NCBI RefSeq assembly: GCF_016306625.1
Contig: NZ_JACOII010000031.1
Span: 28,543-92,542 of the forward strand
Direction of reading: 5' to 3'
From: Xenorhabdus lircayensis
GTDB lineage: Bacteria > Pseudomonadota > Gammaproteobacteria > Enterobacterales > Enterobacteriaceae
DNA length: 64,000 nucleotides
This document shows positions 54,572 to 64,000 of this stretch, piece after piece. A program made the position numbers and the translations under genes. Below the pieces are notes generated by a model. The model saw only the letters and a list, made by a program, of their open reading frames with translations, did not search any database and had not been told where the DNA came from. The stretch's first letter is position 1, and every line of letters starts with the position of its first letter.

Positions 54572-56089
54572 TTACCCTTCATTATATATTTCCAGATCCT
54601 CTATTTCGCTCTGTCCACGCACTTTCATGGCATCATCTTTACGCAGGTTTTCCAAATAATCCAGATAAGTCTGGTCAATGTCTTTCGTCACATAGATGCC
54701 ATCGAATACGGAGCATTCGAATTTTTCAATATCGGGGTTTTCTTCCCGTACAGCCTGAACAAGATCATGGAGATCTTGGTATATCAGTGCATCAGCACCA
54801 ATGATCTGGCGAATTTCATCCACTTCCCGACCATGGGCAATCAGCTCATTGGCATTCGGCATATCAATACCATAGACATTCGGGAAACGAACTTCCGGTG
54901 CTGCTGAGGCAAAGTAGACTTTCTTGGCTCCTGCTTCACGCGCCAGCTCTACAATCTGCTCTGAGGTTGTCCCACGCACGATCGAGTCATCCACTAGCAA
55001 GACATTTTTACCCCGGAATTCAGCACGGTTAGCATTCAGTTTACGACGAACCGATTTACGCCGCTCCTGCTGGCCGGGCATGATGAAGGTGCGTCCGACA
55101 TAACGATTTTTAACAAATCCCTGACGGTAGGGTTTATCCAGAATGTGGGCGATTTCCAGCGCAATGTCACAAGACGTTTCCGGTACGGGAATAACAACGT
55201 CAATGTGCAAATCTTCCCACTCATAGGCAATCTTTTCGCCCAACTTCTTACCCATCCGCAACCGTGCGTTATATACCGAGATCTTGTCAATAAAGGAATC
55301 AGGGCGGGCAAGATAGACGAACTCGAACAGACAAGGTGTCAATGACGGATTTTCTGCACACTGGCGGGTGAACAACTGCCCGTTTTCGGTGATGTAAATC
55401 GCTTCACCAGAAGCCACATCACGTAGGAATTCAAAGCCCAATGTATCCAGTGCCACACTTTCCGATGCCACCATGTATTCATTGCGACCATCTTCCAGTG
55501 TGCGTTTTCCCAACACCAAAGGCCGGATACCATGCGGATCACGAAAAGCCACCAATCCATGCCCAATAATCATGGCAATACAGGCATAAGCACCACGGAC
55601 TTTCCTGTGCATTTTCGCGACTGCCGCAAAAATATCGTCAGGCTCCAACGGAAAATGTGAGAATTGGGTTAATTCATTAGCAAAAATATTCAGGAGAATT
55701 TCAGAATCAGAGGTGGTGTTGACATGACGACGGGCCTTTTCAAACAGCATTTTTTTCAATTCATGTGCGTTTGTCAGATTGCCGTTATGCGCTAACGTGA
55801 TACCGAAAGGAGAATTCACATAAAAAGGTTGCGCTTCAGATGCACTGGAACTGCCCGCCGTTGGATAACGGACATGCCCGATACCGATTGTTCCCTGTAA
55901 ACGTAACATGTGCCGTGTTTCAAACACATCCTTGACCAAACCATTGGCCTTACGTAAACGGAATTCATTGTTACTATCAATAGTTGCAATGCCTGCTGCA
56001 TCTTGCCCACGGTGCTGAAGCACCGTCAAAGCATCATAAATCGACTGGTTAACCGGTGTCAAACCGACGATACCGACAATACCGCACAT
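54572..56089 (-). CDS. purF: Amidophosphoribosyltransferase PurF
   Basis: The 505-residue enzyme catalyses the first step of purine synthesis, moving the glutamine amide to PRPP. I start at the Met directly before Cys (MCGIVGI) because that Cys must become the N-terminal nucleophile of the Ntn glutaminase domain; the frame runs five codons further upstream. The PRPP loop [18 protein letters not shown] lies near 365. It sits 33 bases after cvpA under the same PurR operator. Confidence 0.98.
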   Translation of the reverse strand: MCGIVGIVGLTPVNQSIYDALTVLQHRGQDAAGIATIDSNNEFRLRKANGLVKDVFETRHMLRLQGTIGIGHVRYPTAGSSSASEAQPFYVNSPFGITLAHNGNLTNAHELKKMLFEKARRHVNTTSDSEILLNIFANELTQFSHFPLEPDDIFAAVAKMHRKVRGAYACIAMIIGHGLVAFRDPHGIRPLVLGKRTLEDGRNEYMVASESVALDTLGFEFLRDVASGEAIYITENGQLFTRQCAENPSLTPCLFEFVYLARPDSFIDKISVYNARLRMGKKLGEKIAYEWEDLHIDVVIPVPETSCDIALEIAHILDKPYRQGFVKNRYVGRTFIMPGQQERRKSVRRKLNANRAEFRGKNVLLVDDSIVRGTTSEQIVELAREAGAKKVYFASAAPEVRFPNVYGIDMPNANELIAHGREVDEIRQIIGADALIYQDLHDLVQAVREENPDIEKFECSVFDGIYVTKDIDQTYLDYLENLRKDDAMKVRGQSEIEDLEIYNEG

Positions 56090-56121
56090 GTAGTCTTTCC
56101 TCATCAGCCAGGCGGAGAGGG

Positions 56122-56610
56122 TTATCTCTCCGGCAGGAAACTCGACGCACTTTGCAGGTAGTCAAAAAACCACCTGATGATTTGACTGAACTGTGGGATC
56201 AGTTGTGACTGTTGCCAATCCTGACTTTTGGGAAGTGGCGTGAAAGAATCCGCAAAAAACAGAATAGCAGACACAATCAATACGCCGCGCAATGCCCCAA
56301 AACAGATCCCTAGAACCCGATCAGTACCTGATAGGCCAGTTCGCTGAACAAGTGAACTAATTACATAGTTCACTACTGCGCCAACAATCAGTGTTGCAAT
56401 GAATAAGATAGCAATCGCTACCCCATTACGCACCATTTCATCTTCAAGACGGGTCAAATACACCGCCAGATAAGTATAGAAGTGGCTTGCGACAAAGAAA
56501 GCACAACCCCAAGTTATCAGGGAAAGCGCTTCGCGAACAAAACCACGAATCAAGCTAACCAGTGCCGAGAAACCAACGATGGCAATAATCGTATAATCAA
56601 TCCAGACCAT
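56122..56610 (-). CDS. cvpA: Colicin V production protein homologue CvpA
   Basis: The 162-residue inner-membrane protein has four hydrophobic segments (about 3-24, 30-50, 64-88, 100-122) and the family opening [27 protein letters not shown] (first 18 residues typical). In E. coli it is needed for colicin V production and affects envelope stability. It is the first gene of the purine operon, just downstream of the PurR box. Confidence 0.96.
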   Translation of the reverse strand: MVWIDYTIIAIVGFSALVSLIRGFVREALSLITWGCAFFVASHFYTYLAVYLTRLEDEMVRNGVAIAILFIATLIVGAVVNYVISSLVQRTGLSGTDRVLGICFGALRGVLIVSAILFFADSFTPLPKSQDWQQSQLIPQFSQIIRWFFDYLQSASSFLPER

Positions 56611-56630
56611 ATTTTAATCCAAAAAATAGG

Positions 56631-56655
56631 CCCCCGACATTCAAGTCGGGCGCAT
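56631..56655 (-). terminator. Hairpin with U-tract between dedD and cvpA
   Basis: On the minus strand CCCGAC pairs with GTCGGG around TTGAAT and is followed by GGCCTATTTTTT. Because the predicted cvpA start site lies at or inside it, it is more likely to stop read-through from the dedD side than to act as an attenuator. Confidence 0.5.
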
Positions 56656-56666
56656 TCTAACAGAAA

Positions 56667-56682
56667 ACGAAAACGTTTGCGT
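56667..56682 (-). promoter_or_regulatory. PurR operator of the cvpA-purF-ubiX operon
   Basis: The 16 bases read ACGCAAACGTTTTCGT on the minus strand, a perfect fit to the known PurR box. A -10-like TAGAAT lies at 56659-56654, so the operator covers the -35 region and PurR with hypoxanthine or guanine would block the promoter. Confidence 0.9.
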
Positions 56683-56762
56683 AGTAGATTTATCACTCTA
56701 CTGAAAATAATTTGTTATCCCCTCACGGAAAGCTTTTGGCTTCCCGTGAAATGCCAATTCGA

Positions 56763-57464
56763 TTATGGCTTATAGTTTTTAATTTGCCCCTGTAATCCCG
56801 TGATTTCTCTCAATTCGGACAAAATGGTTTCAAGTGTCTGCCTTGATGCATTAGGGCCTACATAAATCCGGGTCAATTGCCCCTGTACCGGAGAGGAAGG
56901 AATTGTGTATACCTGATGCCCCGAAAGACGCAACCTCGCCACTATCTCGTTCACTTTATCCGCATTTTTTAATGCACCAAGCTGCACAACATATGCCATT
57001 GCTTGTGGAGCCGGCTCTGCTGGCTTCGATTTAGTTTCTGGCTTGTTTTCAGAACGAGTTTCAGATTTAGCTTGTGGTTTAGTATCTACTTTCTGCTGAG
57101 GGGGTGATTCAGGTTTCACCGTTGCCTTAGGCTCTTTCGGCATAGTTATAGGAGGCGCAATGGTTGGTGCCAGCTCCGAGGATAACGAGCGGGACAGCAT
57201 GTCTGCATCTGACTGTTGCTGCTCCTGTGCTTGTGTTTGCATCGCTTCCGCTGCACCTTCCGGTGGTGTAGACGGCATGTTCTGCACCAATGGAGAAATG
57301 GAGTCAATATTTTCTTCATCCCCAGGCTTTGGTACCAATGGAATAGAAGCAAACTGGTCTTCGTTATATTTCTTATCGCCGTCAAACATTATGGGCAGCA
57401 CAATCACCCCCAATGCTACAAGGACGATGGTTCCAACTAAGCGATTTTGAAATTTACTTGCCAC
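56763..57464 (-). CDS. dedD: Cell division protein DedD (SPOR domain)
   Basis: The 233-residue bitopic inner-membrane protein is recruited to the division septum. I choose the GTG that gives [11 protein letters not shown] as the known family start; it overlaps the end of folC by 11 bases and has GAGGG upstream. One membrane segment (about 9-28), a long Pro/Gln/Lys-rich periplasmic linker (about 60-155) and a C-terminal SPOR domain (AYVVQLGALKN to the end) that binds denuded peptidoglycan. A 10-bp hairpin at about 56725-56750 follows the stop and may end the accD-folC-dedD transcript. Confidence 0.95.
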   Translation of the reverse strand: MASKFQNRLVGTIVLVALGVIVLPIMFDGDKKYNEDQFASIPLVPKPGDEENIDSISPLVQNMPSTPPEGAAEAMQTQAQEQQQSDADMLSRSLSSELAPTIAPPITMPKEPKATVKPESPPQQKVDTKPQAKSETRSENKPETKSKPAEPAPQAMAYVVQLGALKNADKVNEIVARLRLSGHQVYTIPSSPVQGQLTRIYVGPNASRQTLETILSELREITGLQGQIKNYKP

Positions 57465-58752
57465 GTTCCTTGCCCTCTTCCAGCGCCTCCATGACACGAG
57501 CGACAGTATGGAAAGAACCACAAACTACAATGATATCTTGCGCTGATGCGTCTTCCATTGCCTGCTGCCATGCCGGTTCCACTTCTGAAAATGTTCGGGC
57601 GTACGCAAGATGCCCGGCCAATACCTCAGCTTCCGCTCCCCGAAATTCATGCAAGGATGCGCAGTACCATTCGTCAATCTGTTGGGAAAGACAAGCAAGC
57701 GTACCCGCAATATCTTTGTCTTCCAGCATGCCAATCACACCACGAATCTTGCTGTCTGGTGAGCGAGGCCATTCTGTCAGTTTCTGCGCTAGATAACCCG
57801 CAGCATGGGGATTATGTGCTACATCCAAAATGACCAGAGGATTTTCCCTGACAATTTGGAAACGTCCCGGTAACTGGGCACTTTTCAATCCTGCATGGAT
57901 CGCTCGCTCATCAATGGCTCGGCTGACTTTGTCGTCCTGCTGCAATAAACAGTGGATCACCCCCATCGCTGTCGCGGCGTTCGCCAGTGGCAAATTAGGT
58001 AAAGGCAACTCATTAAATTTATGAGAATTAGTTAACCATTTCCAGCTATTTGCATCCTGAGAGAAATTCCAATCAACGCCACGACGAAAGAGTTTTGCTC
58101 CCAATTCATCCGCAACTTCAGCAATTGAGTGTGGCATATCGGGCTCACCCACTACCGCAAAATGACTACGACGGAAAATGCCGGCTTTTTCGCGGCCAAT
58201 GTGCTCGAGATCGGCTCCAAGCCAATCCGTATGATCCAGTGCGATGCTGGTAATTGCGGCAACATCCGCATCCACGATGTTAGTGGCGTCCAGACGACCA
58301 CCCAGCCCGACTTCCAGAATCACAACATCAAGATCGGCTTCTTTAAAAAGCTGCAATGCCGCCAGGGTGCCATATTCGAAATAGGTTAATGAGATATCGC
58401 CACGCTGGGCTTCAATATCCGCAAACACACGGCAGAAACTCTGTTCTGTCGGTTCCTTACCCTGAATGCGCACCCTTTCGGTATAGCGCACCAAGTGCGG
58501 AGAACTATACACGCCAACTTTAAGCCCTGCTGCTAGAAAAATAGACTCAAGGGCATGGCAAGTTGTTCCCTTGCCATTGGTACCTGACACCGTGATGATT
58601 TTTGGCGCAGGATTCAACAAACCTAATTGCTTGCCGAGTTTGCCCACGCGCTCAAGCCCCATATCAATGGCTTGGGTATGCAGGTTTCCTAGATAGGAAA
58701 GCCACGTCATCAGTGGTGACGTGGCTTGAGGAGTTTGCAAAGTATCAGACAT
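57454..58752 (-). CDS. folC: Bifunctional folylpolyglutamate/dihydrofolate synthase FolC
   Basis: The 432-residue Mur-ligase-family enzyme adds glutamates to folates and makes dihydrofolate from dihydropteroate. ATP loop [15 protein letters not shown] near 55; the family [10 protein letters not shown] and LDHTDWLG motifs and the C-terminal DVAHNPHAA are all present. Its start overlaps accD by eight bases, so accD, folC and dedD are co-translated. Confidence 0.97.
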   Translation of the reverse strand: MSDTLQTPQATSPLMTWLSYLGNLHTQAIDMGLERVGKLGKQLGLLNPAPKIITVSGTNGKGTTCHALESIFLAAGLKVGVYSSPHLVRYTERVRIQGKEPTEQSFCRVFADIEAQRGDISLTYFEYGTLAALQLFKEADLDVVILEVGLGGRLDATNIVDADVAAITSIALDHTDWLGADLEHIGREKAGIFRRSHFAVVGEPDMPHSIAEVADELGAKLFRRGVDWNFSQDANSWKWLTNSHKFNELPLPNLPLANAATAMGVIHCLLQQDDKVSRAIDERAIHAGLKSAQLPGRFQIVRENPLVILDVAHNPHAAGYLAQKLTEWPRSPDSKIRGVIGMLEDKDIAGTLACLSQQIDEWYCASLHEFRGAEAEVLAGHLAYARTFSEVEPAWQQAMEDASAQDIIVVCGSFHTVARVMEALEEGKERGK

Positions 58753-59692
58753 CTTCTTTATTAGTGTTGATATTTATATCAGCTTCGACATCAGCAGGTT
58801 CAACAACAATTTCTGCTATTGGCTCCGCTTTCATGCCCGGCTGCGGTTGGTGAGTCAACATGGCAAGCAGGTTAGCGATTTTCCCACGCATTTCTGGACG
58901 ATGTACGATCATGTCAATCGCGCCTTTCCCCAGCAAGAATTCACTACGCTGAAAACCTTCCGGCAGCTTTTCACGCACTGTCTGCTCTATTACGCGAGGG
59001 CCAGCAAAACCAATCAATGCCTTAGGTTCAGCGATGTTGATATCACCGAGCATCCCCAAACTTGCAGTCACTCCACCCATTGTCGGGTTAGTCAGAACAC
59101 AGACATAAGGCAGGCCACGATCTTGCATTTTTGCCAGCGCGGCACTGGTTTTTGCCATCTGCATCAGTGACATCAGAGCTTCTTGCATACGCGCCCCACC
59201 ACTGGAAGTAAAACAGACGAACGGACAATTGTCTTCCAAAGACTGCTCAACGGCACGGACAAAACGCGCACCGACTACAGAGCCCATTGAGCCACCCATG
59301 AAGCTAAACTCAAATGCACCTGCCACAACTGGCATATCATGCAGTGCACCTTTCATCACGATCAGCGCATCTTTTTCCTGCGTCTGCTTCTGAGCCGCAG
59401 CTAAACGATCTTTGTATTTTTTGGTATCGCGAAACTTCAAGATATCTTTAGGTTCCAGCTCACTGCCTAATTCCGTGCCGGTGCCTTCATCCAAAAATGA
59501 GATCAGTCTCTGACGGGCTGAAATGCGCATATGGTGGTCACATTTTGGACACACTTCAAGGTTACGCTCTAATTCAGCACGATAAAGTACCTGACCACAA
59601 CTGTCGCATTTTGTCCAAACTCCTTCAGGTATACTAGCCTTACGAGTTTGCATAATTTTGCTTTTATTTAGAATCTTTTCAATCCAGCTCAT
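58745..59692 (-). CDS. accD: Acetyl-CoA carboxylase carboxyltransferase subunit beta, AccD
   Basis: The 315-residue subunit of the carboxyltransferase makes malonyl-CoA with AccA. The N-terminal zinc ribbon has two Cys pairs (CDSCGQV and VCPKCDHH, about 28-50). The crotonase-like core has [10 protein letters not shown] and [19 protein letters not shown]. The C-terminus is a variable acidic tail. Malonyl-CoA from this enzyme also feeds the PUFA-type synthase. Confidence 0.98.
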   Translation of the reverse strand: MSWIEKILNKSKIMQTRKASIPEGVWTKCDSCGQVLYRAELERNLEVCPKCDHHMRISARQRLISFLDEGTGTELGSELEPKDILKFRDTKKYKDRLAAAQKQTQEKDALIVMKGALHDMPVVAGAFEFSFMGGSMGSVVGARFVRAVEQSLEDNCPFVCFTSSGGARMQEALMSLMQMAKTSAALAKMQDRGLPYVCVLTNPTMGGVTASLGMLGDINIAEPKALIGFAGPRVIEQTVREKLPEGFQRSEFLLGKGAIDMIVHRPEMRGKIANLLAMLTHQPQPGMKAEPIAEIVVEPADVEADININTNKEDV

Positions 59693-59805
59693 TAATGAAC
59701 CTTTCCGTCTGAATCTGGCTTATGCCAGCTTTTGTTTTACGTGCCATTAAACCACAATGCCATTACAGTGTGGATAAAAAACTGCTCAAACCTGTTAACG
59801 GTTAT

Positions 59806-60495
59806 CTACTTACTCTCTGCTGCTTTTTTCGATGCAGCACGGCGATGACGCCAAATTTCTATAACGCCAGGCAGAATAGAAATAAAGATAATTGCAACAA
59901 TCAATAGTTTCAGGTTCTGCTGTATAATTGGCATATCACCAAATAAATAACCAGCATAAGTGAATAATAGCACCCATACAAATGCACCGATGACATTATA
60001 AGTAGCGAAATGGCGATAAGACATTTTCCCCATTCCTGCAACGAACGGTGCAAACGTTCTAATAATTGGCACAAATCTAGCCAAAATTATTGCTTTTCCA
60101 CCGTGTTTTTCATAAAACTCATGGGTTTTATCTAAATAACTACGACGGAAAATCTTTGAATTTGGATTGGTAAATAATTTCTCACCAAAAATTCGGCCGA
60201 TTGTATAATTTACAGCATCACCAATAATCGCTGCTGTAATCATCAAGGCCACCATAATGTGTACATTAAGGTCATTGGAATCTAATGCAGATAATGCACC
60301 TGCCACAAACAGCAGGGAATCTCCCGGTAAAAATGGTGTAACTACCAGCCCTGTTTCACAAAATATGATCAGGAATAAGATGCCATACACCCAATTACCA
60401 TAATCCCCAATCAATTCCTTCAAGTGAGCATCAATGTGTAAAATAAAATCGACAATGAACTTCGCAAAATCAACAAAATGAGTTAAAAACTCCAT
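59806..60495 (-). CDS. dedA: DedA family membrane protein
   Basis: The 229-residue inner-membrane protein has the DedA core: [54 protein letters not shown] with the conserved acidic and arginine residues, and GKMSYRHF. Members act in envelope integrity and undecaprenyl-phosphate recycling. Position between truA and accD is as in E. coli. Confidence 0.95.
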   Translation of the reverse strand: MEFLTHFVDFAKFIVDFILHIDAHLKELIGDYGNWVYGILFLIIFCETGLVVTPFLPGDSLLFVAGALSALDSNDLNVHIMVALMITAAIIGDAVNYTIGRIFGEKLFTNPNSKIFRRSYLDKTHEFYEKHGGKAIILARFVPIIRTFAPFVAGMGKMSYRHFATYNVIGAFVWVLLFTYAGYLFGDMPIIQQNLKLLIVAIIFISILPGVIEIWRHRRAASKKAAESK

Positions 60496-60554
60496 AATAT
60501 TCCTCGTTATGCTCGAACATCCCTGTCACATTTTGAAAATGTCAGATTAAATCA

Positions 60555-61400
60555 TTAAATAGAAACTAAATTATTTTCCAAAAACAATGGCCCCATAATG
60601 GGTTCAGGTAAACCAAAGTGCTCAGAATAATCCACCGCAATTAAATATAATCCCTCAGCTTTGGCTGTTGCCGCAGCTTTTGTTCTGTCTTTCAGTGCCA
60701 ACAGTTCAGCCATCCAGCCGATATCCTGGTTACCACAGCCAATTTCCAGCAAACTGCCAACGATATTACGTACCATGTGATGAACAAAGGCATTCGCCTT
60801 GATGTCCACGACAATATAATGCCCATGTCGGCTGACATTAATGTGCATCATATTGCGCCACGGTGAATTGGACTGACACTGCACTGCCCTGAAAGAAGTA
60901 AAATCGTTTTCTCCCAATAAGCTCTGTGCCGCTTCATGCATTTTTTTCTCATCCAATGGATAGTGAAAATGCGTGACGCCCTGTGCCAGTATCGCAGGAC
61001 GATAGCGATGATTGAAAATCACGTAGCGATAACGGCGAGCCGTTGCACTGAAACGGGCATGAAATTCGTTATCCACCATGTTGACCCAGCGCACTGCAAT
61101 ATCCGGCGGCAAATGGGTATTAACCCCCATTGTCCATGCCGCATCTTTACGTTGTGCCGAGGTTTCAAAGTGCACAACCTGCCCAGTCGCGTGTACTCCC
61201 GCATCCGTTCTGCCAGCACAGAAAACTACAATCGGTTCATTCGCTACTTTCGACAGGGCTTTTTCCAAACATTCCTGTACGCTTCTCACTTCTTGCTGAC
61301 GCTGCCAACCATAATAACGGCTGCCATCATATTCAATCCCCAGTGCAATTTTCACTTTCTTTGCCTCTGGCACAGACTGACTCAGCGCTGTATCAGACAT
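60555..61400 (-). CDS. truA: tRNA pseudouridine(38-40) synthase TruA
   Basis: The 281-residue enzyme makes pseudouridine at positions 38-40 of tRNA anticodon arms. The catalytic Asp is in [18 protein letters not shown] (near residue 68); [16 protein letters not shown] and [13 protein letters not shown] are also typical. Its ATG shares a base with the usg stop (TGATG), so it is coupled to usg. Confidence 0.97.
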   Translation of the reverse strand: MSDTALSQSVPEAKKVKIALGIEYDGSRYYGWQRQQEVRSVQECLEKALSKVANEPIVVFCAGRTDAGVHATGQVVHFETSAQRKDAAWTMGVNTHLPPDIAVRWVNMVDNEFHARFSATARRYRYVIFNHRYRPAILAQGVTHFHYPLDEKKMHEAAQSLLGENDFTSFRAVQCQSNSPWRNMMHINVSRHGHYIVVDIKANAFVHHMVRNIVGSLLEIGCGNQDIGWMAELLALKDRTKAAATAKAEGLYLIAVDYSEHFGLPEPIMGPLFLENNLVSI

Positions 61401-62410
61401 CAGTAAAATTGCTCCTGCATCAATTTTTCTGCGATTTCAACCGCCATCAGTGCACCGCCAAAACGGATATTATCGGCAACCGACCAGAACTGTAGCATTT
61501 CTGGCATACCGTAATCATTGCGCAAACAACCAATGCTTAAACCATCACTGCCTGACGCATCCGTCACCTGAGTCGGATAATCACCTTCTTCTGAGACCTG
61601 AATTTCTTCAATACGTTCAAGTTCACCACGAGCTTCTTCTATACCAACCGGACGCAGCGTTTCCAGATTCACCATCTGCGCAATACCATAGAAAACGGAG
61701 GATTGGACACAACTGACGGAAACTGGCAGCCCTTCATCCTGCAATACCCTGCGAACTTGATCGACAATGCGACGTTCTTCACGCACAGTCCCTTCAACAT
61801 CAGGCAATAAAGGCAGCAAATTGAAAGCCAATTGTTTGCTGAAACGGCCTTCATCCGGTGGGATACCACTCAATAAGCGGGCACTCTGACCTGCAAGCTC
61901 ATTAATGGCCGCTTTGCCATGCACGGAAATCGGCAATATATTGGTCAACTGTAAACGTGCAATGCCAGCCGCTTCAATCAATGGCTTGATAGCAGTTAAA
62001 ACTTGGTTTGTTGAGCTATCCGCCACAGCAACGATGTTACGGTTACGATACTCAGCCAACGCATGTGGGTTAACACTAGGGACAACCAAAGGCACATCCG
62101 GATCTGCCGCAAACAGGCCGCTGCTGTCAATGACCAGACAACCAGCTTCTGTGGCTTTTTCAATATGTTGTGCCGTTGCTTCCATCGTCGCTGCAAAAAA
62201 CGCGAGTTGTACCTGTGACCAGTCAAATTCTGCTGCATCACGAACAGTGATGCTTTTGCCGTTAAAACGCTGGAGCTTTCCAGCACTTTGTTCACTGGCA
62301 AGAAGATGCAGTTCACCAACCGGAAATTGACGCTCCTGTAATAACGCCAATATCGCTTCACCTACTGCGCCTGTTGCGCCCAAGAGCGCAATATTCCAAC
62401 CTTCAGACAT
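61400..62410 (-). CDS. usg: Usg protein, aspartate-semialdehyde dehydrogenase-like
   Basis: The 336-residue protein has the Asd fold ([35 protein letters not shown]), but the catalytic Cys of true Asd is replaced: the site reads [10 protein letters not shown]. It is therefore unlikely to be a dehydrogenase; its function is unknown in E. coli as well. I start at the ATG with GGAG 9 bases upstream; the GTG five codons earlier overlaps that site. Order pdxB-usg-truA is conserved. Confidence 0.94.
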   Translation of the reverse strand: MSEGWNIALLGATGAVGEAILALLQERQFPVGELHLLASEQSAGKLQRFNGKSITVRDAAEFDWSQVQLAFFAATMEATAQHIEKATEAGCLVIDSSGLFAADPDVPLVVPSVNPHALAEYRNRNIVAVADSSTNQVLTAIKPLIEAAGIARLQLTNILPISVHGKAAINELAGQSARLLSGIPPDEGRFSKQLAFNLLPLLPDVEGTVREERRIVDQVRRVLQDEGLPVSVSCVQSSVFYGIAQMVNLETLRPVGIEEARGELERIEEIQVSEEGDYPTQVTDASGSDGLSIGCLRNDYGMPEMLQFWSVADNIRFGGALMAVEIAEKLMQEQFY

Positions 62411-62464
62411 GTTGGTTTTCTCCACTTCTTTTATTTTGCTGACAGGCAGGAGCCCCCGCCTGTA

Positions 62465-63601
62465 TCAAATCAATTTTGCGTTAAACCCAATTTGGGATAG
62501 TAATTGAGCGCTTTTCTCTGAGTTACAATGCACCGTCAGGGAAGACCATTCCCGACGTTCTGGATAATGTTTACGTAACTGGTCAAAAGCTCCCTCCTGA
62601 TCCGCCACCTGACGTAGAGGTGCATCATCACGGCGCACATCATACACTAAATGCATTAAACGCTTCAGGACGCTTTGTGTCACTTCACCCTGTACGGTGA
62701 TCTGGCTAAAATCAGACGTAGGCAACAAATCGGTCAATTCTGTCTTGCGTGGTTGCCCCAAAAATTCACAATAAGCTTCGAAGACCTGAGTTGTGCCCCG
62801 AGCCTTGCCTTCCAAGGTATAACCCGCAATATGAGGCGTACCAATATCAACCAAGGCCAGCAGAGGTAGCGAAAGGTTAGGCTCTGGTTCCCAAACATCA
62901 AGCACAACACGTAATCTTTTCCCGCCTTGCAGTACGGAAAGTAATGCTTGATTATCAACCACCTCACCACGGCTGGCATTAATCAAAATTCGGTTGTCCG
63001 GTAATGCAGAAAGTAATTCTGCATCTGCCAGATGATAGGTCTGGTACGGGCCTGATTGATTAAGTGGCGTATGGAAAGTCAGAATATCCGCTTCCTTTAC
63101 CAATTTTTCTAAAGGCCAAAATTCACCTTCATCACCACGATCGGCTCGGGGAGGATCACACAGTAAAGTTTTCACACCCAAAGCCGCCAGCCGGTCAGCC
63201 AAACGCCCCCCGACATTGCCAACGCCGACAATACCGACAGTTTTATCTTTGAGTTGAAATTGATCTTGTTCCGCCAATAGCATCAATGCAGAAAATACAT
63301 ACTCAACCACAGCAATCGCATTACATCCCGGCGCGGCAGAAAAACCAATCCCTGTCTGCGACAGCCATTGCTGATCAACATGATCCATACCCGCAGTGGC
63401 AGTACCCACAAATTTTACTGAACTGCCTTGCAATAAGGATTCATTGACTTTAGTGACAGAACGCACCATAAAAGCATCCGCATGTTCCAAAACCCTTTCA
63501 GGCACTGGACGACCCGGAATTGCCTGTACTTCGCCCAATTGCTGAAAGAGCTGTTCAGCATAAGGCATATTTTCATCAACCAATATTTTCACTTTTCTCA
63601 T
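62465..63601 (-). CDS. pdxB: Erythronate-4-phosphate dehydrogenase PdxB
   Basis: The 378-residue D-2-hydroxyacid dehydrogenase is the second step of the DXP-dependent vitamin B6 pathway. NAD loop [17 protein letters not shown] (near 120), catalytic Arg/Glu/His segments ([27 protein letters not shown]), and the PdxB-only C-terminal dimerisation domain. Length equals the E. coli protein. First gene of the pdxB-usg-truA run. Confidence 0.97.
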   Translation of the reverse strand: MRKVKILVDENMPYAEQLFQQLGEVQAIPGRPVPERVLEHADAFMVRSVTKVNESLLQGSSVKFVGTATAGMDHVDQQWLSQTGIGFSAAPGCNAIAVVEYVFSALMLLAEQDQFQLKDKTVGIVGVGNVGGRLADRLAALGVKTLLCDPPRADRGDEGEFWPLEKLVKEADILTFHTPLNQSGPYQTYHLADAELLSALPDNRILINASRGEVVDNQALLSVLQGGKRLRVVLDVWEPEPNLSLPLLALVDIGTPHIAGYTLEGKARGTTQVFEAYCEFLGQPRKTELTDLLPTSDFSQITVQGEVTQSVLKRLMHLVYDVRRDDAPLRQVADQEGAFDQLRKHYPERREWSSLTVHCNSEKSAQLLSQIGFNAKLI

Positions 63602-63656
63602 CCAACGACTTACATAGGCAGGATCTGCTATTCTGCCACTTTATCCGCATAAAACC

Positions 63657-63712
63657 TATATGCCCTTCATTTTTCAAGTTACAGAGAATCTGCAAAGTAA
63701 CAAAGGGAATAT
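63657..63712. repeat. Possible degenerate palindromic element near pdxB
   Basis: CTATATGCCCTTCATTTTTCAAG resembles the left arm of the elements at 30637 and 41307, and the right side (AAAGGGAATATG) gives a poor inverted match. It is listed as a remnant only. Confidence 0.3.
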
Positions 63713-63730
63713 GTCCTTTTCAATATCGGG

Positions 63731-64000
63731 TCAGCCTTTCCTGAAACGTTCTGGCGTCGTACCGGCAATCTGTTGAAACATGGCAATAAAAGCCGATGAT
63801 GAGCTATAGCCCACATCAAACGCGACTTCATAAACATTTTTACCCTGTTCCAATAAAGAGATGGCATGCAGAAAACGCAGCCGCTGACGCCATTCGCCAA
63901 ATGACATCCCCAATTCCTGCTGACAACGCCGTGATAAAGTCCTCTCTGAGGTATAACGCTTTTTTGCCCATTCCGCTAAAGAGCTATTATCCGCTGGATT
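63731..64000 (-). CDS. AraC-family transcriptional regulator, cut by window edge
   Basis: The last 89 residues are visible; the frame is open to base 64000 so the N-terminus is outside. Two helix-turn-helix units are present: LAEWAKKRYTSERTLSRRC, then ISLLEQGKNVYEVAFDVGYSSSSAFIAMF, ending TTPERFRKG as in the AraC signature. The MSFGEWRQRLR stretch is reminiscent of the NimR/YeaM branch. The effector domain and target cannot be judged. Confidence 0.9.
   Translation of the reverse strand, partial: NPADNSSLAEWAKKRYTSERTLSRRCQQELGMSFGEWRQRLRFLHAISLLEQGKNVYEVAFDVGYSSSSAFIAMFQQIAGTTPERFRKG

Noticed and set aside
56631-56655. Purine attenuator or riboswitch upstream of cvpA
   Set aside because: The predicted transcription start lies in the hairpin itself, and no aptamer-like core is seen; PurR control is sufficient.
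61400-62410. Calling usg a functional aspartate-semialdehyde dehydrogenase
   Set aside because: The catalytic Cys is absent.
1-64000. CRISPR arrays, tRNA or rRNA genes, prophage
   Set aside because: No regularly spaced repeats, cloverleaf-like genes, rRNA sequence or phage structural genes were recognised on reading both strands.

Overview
The window looks like a chromosome segment of an entomopathogenic Enterobacterales bacterium, most likely Xenorhabdus (possibly Photorhabdus). The right third carries an E. coli-like core order (yfcD, yfcG, yfcH, then ubiX-purF-cvpA-dedD-folC-accD-dedA-truA-usg-pdxB). The left two thirds is accessory DNA with giant nonribosomal peptide and polyunsaturated-fatty-acid (PUFA)-type synthases, a two-partner secretion toxin system and decayed mobile DNA. 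The genus call rests on remembered resemblance, not on a search.

Layout. (1) 1-18142, plus strand: two NRPS genes, the first cut by the window edge. Together they hold one partial and five complete modules and a terminal thioesterase. Four adenylation domains share almost the same by-eye specificity code, with an acidic pocket residue, which suggests a peptide rich in a basic residue such as lysine (PAX-like in layout). (2) 18310-26916, minus strand: a contact-dependent inhibition (CDI/two-partner secretion) locus, cdiB-cdiA-cdiI, followed by a duplicated immunity gene, an 84-bp leftover of a toxin 3' end and an orphan truncated toxin. (3) 26917-28544: a very AT-rich gap, then a beta/gamma-crystallin-like gene with its own promoter and a bidirectional terminator. 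(4) 28555-48477, minus strand: a PUFA-synthase-type operon for a long-chain polyamine, of the kind known from the fabclavine and zeamine pathways. It encodes KS-AT-ACP, KR-DH, KS-CLF-DH-DH, an enoyl reductase fused to an aminotransferase, an SDR, a thioester reductase, a nitrilase-type amidase and an ABC exporter. (5) 48478-49824: a small membrane protein in AT-rich DNA. (6) 49825-53914: yfcD, yfcG, yfcH, a degraded IS1-family element and a broken AlaX-type tRNA-editing gene, where E. coli has the histidine/arginine transport genes. (7) 53942-64000: the conserved purF-accD-pdxB block with a PurR operator, and the start of an AraC-family regulator at the edge.

How the genes work together. In the polyamine operon, the KS/CLF/KR/DH/ER set would build the chain and the fused aminotransferase would put amines in place of keto groups. 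The thioester reductase would release the chain as an aldehyde that can be aminated, and the ABC pair would export the product. No NRPS or PKS gene is attached to this operon. The NRPS genes on the left have their own thioesterase and lie beyond the CDI locus, so the two pathways look separate.

The most striking signal is at 43915-43967. The KS-AT-ACP gene ends on the slippery heptamer A AAA AAG immediately before its stop codon. A GAGGTGG Shine-Dalgarno-like stretch lies 8 nt upstream and an 8-bp perfect hairpin begins 5 nt downstream. A -1 slip would fuse it to the KR-DH frame, which has no convincing start or ribosome site of its own. This is the classic dnaX-type architecture and would make a split or full-length PUFA synthase by recoding. 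Single-A losses in A-runs also explain two pseudogenes in this window, so a plain indel or assembly error must be excluded first.
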